Source: Pseudomonadota bacterium
Lineage (GTDB): Bacteria; Pseudomonadota; Gammaproteobacteria; Steroidobacterales; Steroidobacteraceae
Assembly (NCBI GenBank): GCA_021850555.1
Contig: JAJZLX010000636.1
Location: forward strand, 1 to 9,485
Direction: 5' to 3'
DNA: 9,485 nucleotides
Made by a program: the position numbers and the translations under genes. Numbering within the stretch: the stretch's first letter is position 1; each line of letters opens with the position of its first letter. Below are positions 6,996 through 9,485 of the stretch, piece after piece. The notes beneath the pieces were generated by a model. That model ran no database searches. It saw only the letters and a list, made by a program, of their open reading frames with translations, and was not told the DNA's origin.

Positions 6996-7003
6996 CCCTC
7001 TCC
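6996..7003 (-). promoter_or_regulatory. Ribosome binding site of the propeller glycosidase gene
   Basis: On the minus strand GGAGAGGG lies five bases before the ATG at 6990, its GAGG core being six bases away. It sits inside the 18-base gap after the receptor stop codon (7011-7009), which supports the chosen start and a shared transcript. Confidence 0.7.
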
Positions 7004-7008
7004 GGACA

Positions 7009-9485
7009 TCAGAACTTGACATTTACTCCGACCATGACCAGCCGGTCGTCGATGGTCGCGCCCTGCGGCAACGTCGGCACGCCGTAGTAGAACGTTTGCT
7101 GAGTGCCCAGCAGGTTCGAGCCGTTGGCGTATACCTGCACGTGATGGTTGATGGTGTACTGGAGCGAGGCGTCCAGCCAGCCGAAGCTCGCGGTGTAGAT
7201 CGGGTTCGCCGCCAGCTGCGCCGTCGCGCCCGTGTACAGGGAAGTGTAGAACGCGCTGCGCCAGTTGTATGCGACTCGGAGCGACCACGGGCCCTTCTCG
7301 TAGATGCCGATCAGGTTGTAGCTGTTCTTCGACAGGCCCGGCAGAGTGGTGGTCTGGCCGACCACCGCGGTGGGCGCCGCCGCCTCGATGTACGTGTAGT
7401 TCGCTTCCATTCCCAGGCCGTTCAGCCAGCCCGGCAGGTTGCGGAAGAACTGCTGGTACTCGAATTCCGCGCCCTTGATCGTGGCGCCGCCGCCGTCCAC
7501 CGCGCCGGTCAGGTTGTACTTCACGCCATCGATCGTGAAGGCGTCCTGCTGGGTCTCGGAGAGCCAGAAATTGCTCAGGCGCTTGTAGAAGAAGTCACCG
7601 CTGATGACCGAGCCGGGCGCGAAGTAATAGGAGAGCGAGCTGTCGAATTGCGTCGCGGTCATGGGTTTCAGATACGGATTGCCGCCGGCGGCCGCGCCCT
7701 GGGCCGGCAAGAGGGCGATCGACGGACTCATCTGGCTGAAGTCCGGATAGGCGATCGTCTTGTTGGCGGCGAGTCGCAGCTGCAGATCGTGGGTCAGCTT
7801 GAACAGCAGATTCAGGCTCGGCAGCGGATCGGTCTCGCCCGTGGAGAAATTCGCGGGCGACAGCAGGCCGGCGGTCTGCAGGTTGCCGTTCAGAAAGTCC
7901 TCGTGGCGCACGACGCGAACACCGATGTTGCCGGACATCGGGATGCCGATGTTGTAGGCGAAGTTCAACTGCACGAACCCGGCGTAGGTGCGCTCGTCGA
8001 TGTGGTAATCCGAGGCGCCGGTGTCGACCGGCGCCGGCACTCCGAAGGCCTGGTAGACCGAGGCGGGGTAGTAGTGCAGCAGGTTTGGATTGTACACGGC
8101 GTACGGCGGATCGATCGGCGTCGAGGAGACGGCGGAGAAGAACGGACTGAGCGGCACGTGGTTGAACCAGGGCGCATTGGCCTGGATCTGCGCGGAATCG
8201 ATCGCCCCGAACGTGGACCATTGGTGGAAGGCATCCGCCCGGTTGGCCCACCGGACGCCGCCTTCGACCGAGGTCAGCAAGCCGCGCGGCAGCACGTAGG
8301 TAACGTTGAGCGCCGCAGCAGTCTCGCCACCGCGGAAGTGCTGCTCGGTGTCGTACAGGTAGCTGTGGTAGTTGCTGGGCGTGCTGTCGTTGAAGCTCGC
8401 GAGGTTGGTGAGGTCGGCCCCCGGAACGATCGACTGCGTGATGCCGCCGATCGAGTTGATCTGGGTCAGCGACGGCACCGTGGTTCCGATGTCGACCGCC
8501 GGGTTGTTCAAGCGCTCGGTCGCCTTCGTGTAGTTGATGTCGCCGGTCACGATCCACGGAATCGGAGTCCATTTCGCGTGCAGGTGGAACTGGCGGTTCA
8601 CGTCCTCGACGGTGCGCCAGGCGCCGACGGAGCTCACGAGCGCGTTTTTGATGGTGAAGGCGCGCGCGTCGTTCGTGCCGGGGAACAGGGAAACGGATCC
8701 CGGCACGAGGCTGCCACCGCCCTGCTGGGTGAAGAAGGAATACTGGTTCTGCGCCCAGACGAAATCCTCGCTGGAGGCTTCGGCGTAGGTCTGCAGGTCA
8801 CTCAGGGGCTGCCATTGCAGCACGGCGTCGACGCCGATGCGGCGGCGGTTACCGACGAACATCGTGTTGTAGACGCCATTGGTGTAATCGATGGTCTTGC
8901 CCGGCACGACCGTGGAATTGGTGCCGATCGCGCTGTCGGTGATGCCGTCTTCCCGATAGGCGCGGTCGTGGTAGGACAGATCGAGCAGTGCACCGACCTT
9001 GCCGATGCCAGTGTGCCAGATGTCGCTCGCCAGGATGTTGGCGTTCGGCTTGGCCGTGCCGATCATGGTGCCGTAGGTCTCTCCGGCGCTCAGATCGAGC
9101 TCGCGCCCGGCGAAGTCGAACGGCTTGTGGGTGATCAGATTGACCGTGCCGGCGAGTCCGCCGGCGATCAGGCTCGCCATCGGGTCTTTGTAGACGTCGA
9201 TGCCGGCGAGCAGCGCCGAGGGAATGTCCTGCAGATTCAGCACCCGGCTGCCGGTGGCGCTGAACACCTCATCGCCGTTGAGGGTGGTCTCCGCGTAGGG
9301 CAGGCCGCGGATTTCGTAACCGCTGTTCACGGAGGAGCCGCCGATGGCGATCGTACCACCGCCTTCGCCGAGCTGGCGGCTGATCTGGATGCCCGGGATG
9401 CGCTGCAGGGCGTCGATGGCGGTGACGTCCGGGAGCTTCCCGATGTCCGAGGCGACGATGGCGTCTTCGATGGTGTTGGAGAAGC
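7009..9485 (-). CDS. TonB-dependent outer-membrane receptor, 5' end beyond the window
   Basis: The last 824 residues of a TonB-dependent receptor, a 22-strand outer-membrane barrel with an internal plug that imports ligands using TonB energy. The frame stays open to the right edge, so the GTG at 9330 is not the start; signal peptide and TonB box are outside. The visible N-terminus is the plug: DIGKLPD, AIDALQRIPGIQISRQLGEG, YEIRGLPYAETTLNGDEVF, VYKDPMASLIAGGLAGTVNL, then THKPFDFAGRELDLSAG entering the barrel. These motifs match the large Xanthomonas/Caulobacter-type receptors often linked to plant or algal oligosaccharides. Further on, NIGVRVVRHEDF, LRLAANKTIAYPDFSQMSP and NPYLKPMTATQFDSSLSYYF are typical barrel strands, and the C-terminus VGVNVKF ends in the Phe that guides outer-membrane assembly. 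The downstream glycosidase and convergent glycosidase operon suggest an oligosaccharide ligand; siderophore uptake is less likely here. Confidence 0.95.
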   Translation of the reverse strand, partial: FSNTIEDAIVASDIGKLPDVTAIDALQRIPGIQISRQLGEGGGTIAIGGSSVNSGYEIRGLPYAETTLNGDEVFSATGSRVLNLQDIPSALLAGIDVYKDPMASLIAGGLAGTVNLITHKPFDFAGRELDLSAGETYGTMIGTAKPNANILASDIWHTGIGKVGALLDLSYHDRAYREDGITDSAIGTNSTVVPGKTIDYTNGVYNTMFVGNRRRIGVDAVLQWQPLSDLQTYAEASSEDFVWAQNQYSFFTQQGGGSLVPGSVSLFPGTNDARAFTIKNALVSSVGAWRTVEDVNRQFHLHAKWTPIPWIVTGDINYTKATERLNNPAVDIGTTVPSLTQINSIGGITQSIVPGADLTNLASFNDSTPSNYHSYLYDTEQHFRGGETAAALNVTYVLPRGLLTSVEGGVRWANRADAFHQWSTFGAIDSAQIQANAPWFNHVPLSPFFSAVSSTPIDPPYAVYNPNLLHYYPASVYQAFGVPAPVDTGASDYHIDERTYAGFVQLNFAYNIGIPMSGNIGVRVVRHEDFLNGNLQTAGLLSPANFSTGETDPLPSLNLLFKLTHDLQLRLAANKTIAYPDFSQMSPSIALLPAQGAAAGGNPYLKPMTATQFDSSLSYYFAPGSVISGDFFYKRLSNFWLSETQQDAFTIDGVKYNLTGAVDGGGATIKGAEFEYQQFFRNLPGWLNGLGMEANYTYIEAAAPTAVVGQTTTLPGLSKNSYNLIGIYEKGPWSLRVAYNWRSAFYTSLYTGATAQLAANPIYTASFGWLDASLQYTINHHVQVYANGSNLLGTQQTFYYGVPTLPQGATIDDRLVMVGVNVKF

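Noticed and set aside
9328..9330. GTG as the start of the TonB receptor
   Set aside because: The frame continues open to the window end and encodes typical plug motifs (AIDALQRIPGIQ), so the true start is outside.
1..9485. Mobile elements, CRISPR arrays, RNA genes
   Set aside because: No transposase, terminal inverted repeats, regularly spaced repeats or tRNA/rRNA-like sequence were seen on either strand.

Overview
The window reads as part of a carbohydrate-degradation locus in a G+C-rich Gram-negative bacterium (about two-thirds G+C by eye). The outer-membrane TonB-dependent receptor is of the large oligosaccharide type common in Xanthomonadales, Caulobacterales, Sphingomonadales and related Alpha/Gammaproteobacteria. 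Together with the absence of a SusD-like partner, this argues for a proteobacterium rather than a Bacteroidetes, but the exact taxon cannot be read from the sequence. Coding density is very high: the only intergenic gaps are about 42, 74 and 18 bases, and no stretch above 300 bases lacks a gene. No tRNA, rRNA, CRISPR array, insertion sequence or phage feature was seen.

Layout. On the + strand, a left-truncated GH42 beta-galactosidase (1-1147) runs by an ATGA stop/start overlap into a second, complete, secreted GH42 (1144-3255). After 42 bases comes a secreted GH29 alpha-L-fucosidase-family enzyme (3298-5004). This is followed at once by a cytoplasmic short-chain dehydrogenase closely resembling L-rhamnose 1-dehydrogenase (5015-5776), whose ribosome binding site overlaps the fucosidase stop codon. 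A 74-base convergent gap holds a strong GC hairpin and a run of nine G. On the - strand, a TonB-dependent receptor truncated by the right edge (7009-9485) is followed 18 bases later by a five-bladed beta-propeller glycosidase-like protein with a Tat-like signal (5851-6990).

Inferred teamwork: the receptor imports an oligosaccharide into the periplasm. The two GH42 enzymes would remove beta-galactosyl residues, the GH29 enzyme alpha-L-fucosyl or related 6-deoxy/L-galactosyl residues, and the propeller protein another, unidentified linkage. The dehydrogenase then oxidises a released sugar (L-rhamnose or L-fucose are the likely candidates) in the cytoplasm as the first step of a non-phosphorylating pathway. 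A plant pectin or arabinogalactan side chain, or a microbial or algal exopolysaccharide carrying galactose and deoxy-sugars, would fit. The inner-membrane sugar transporter, the regulator and the later catabolic enzymes are not in the window.
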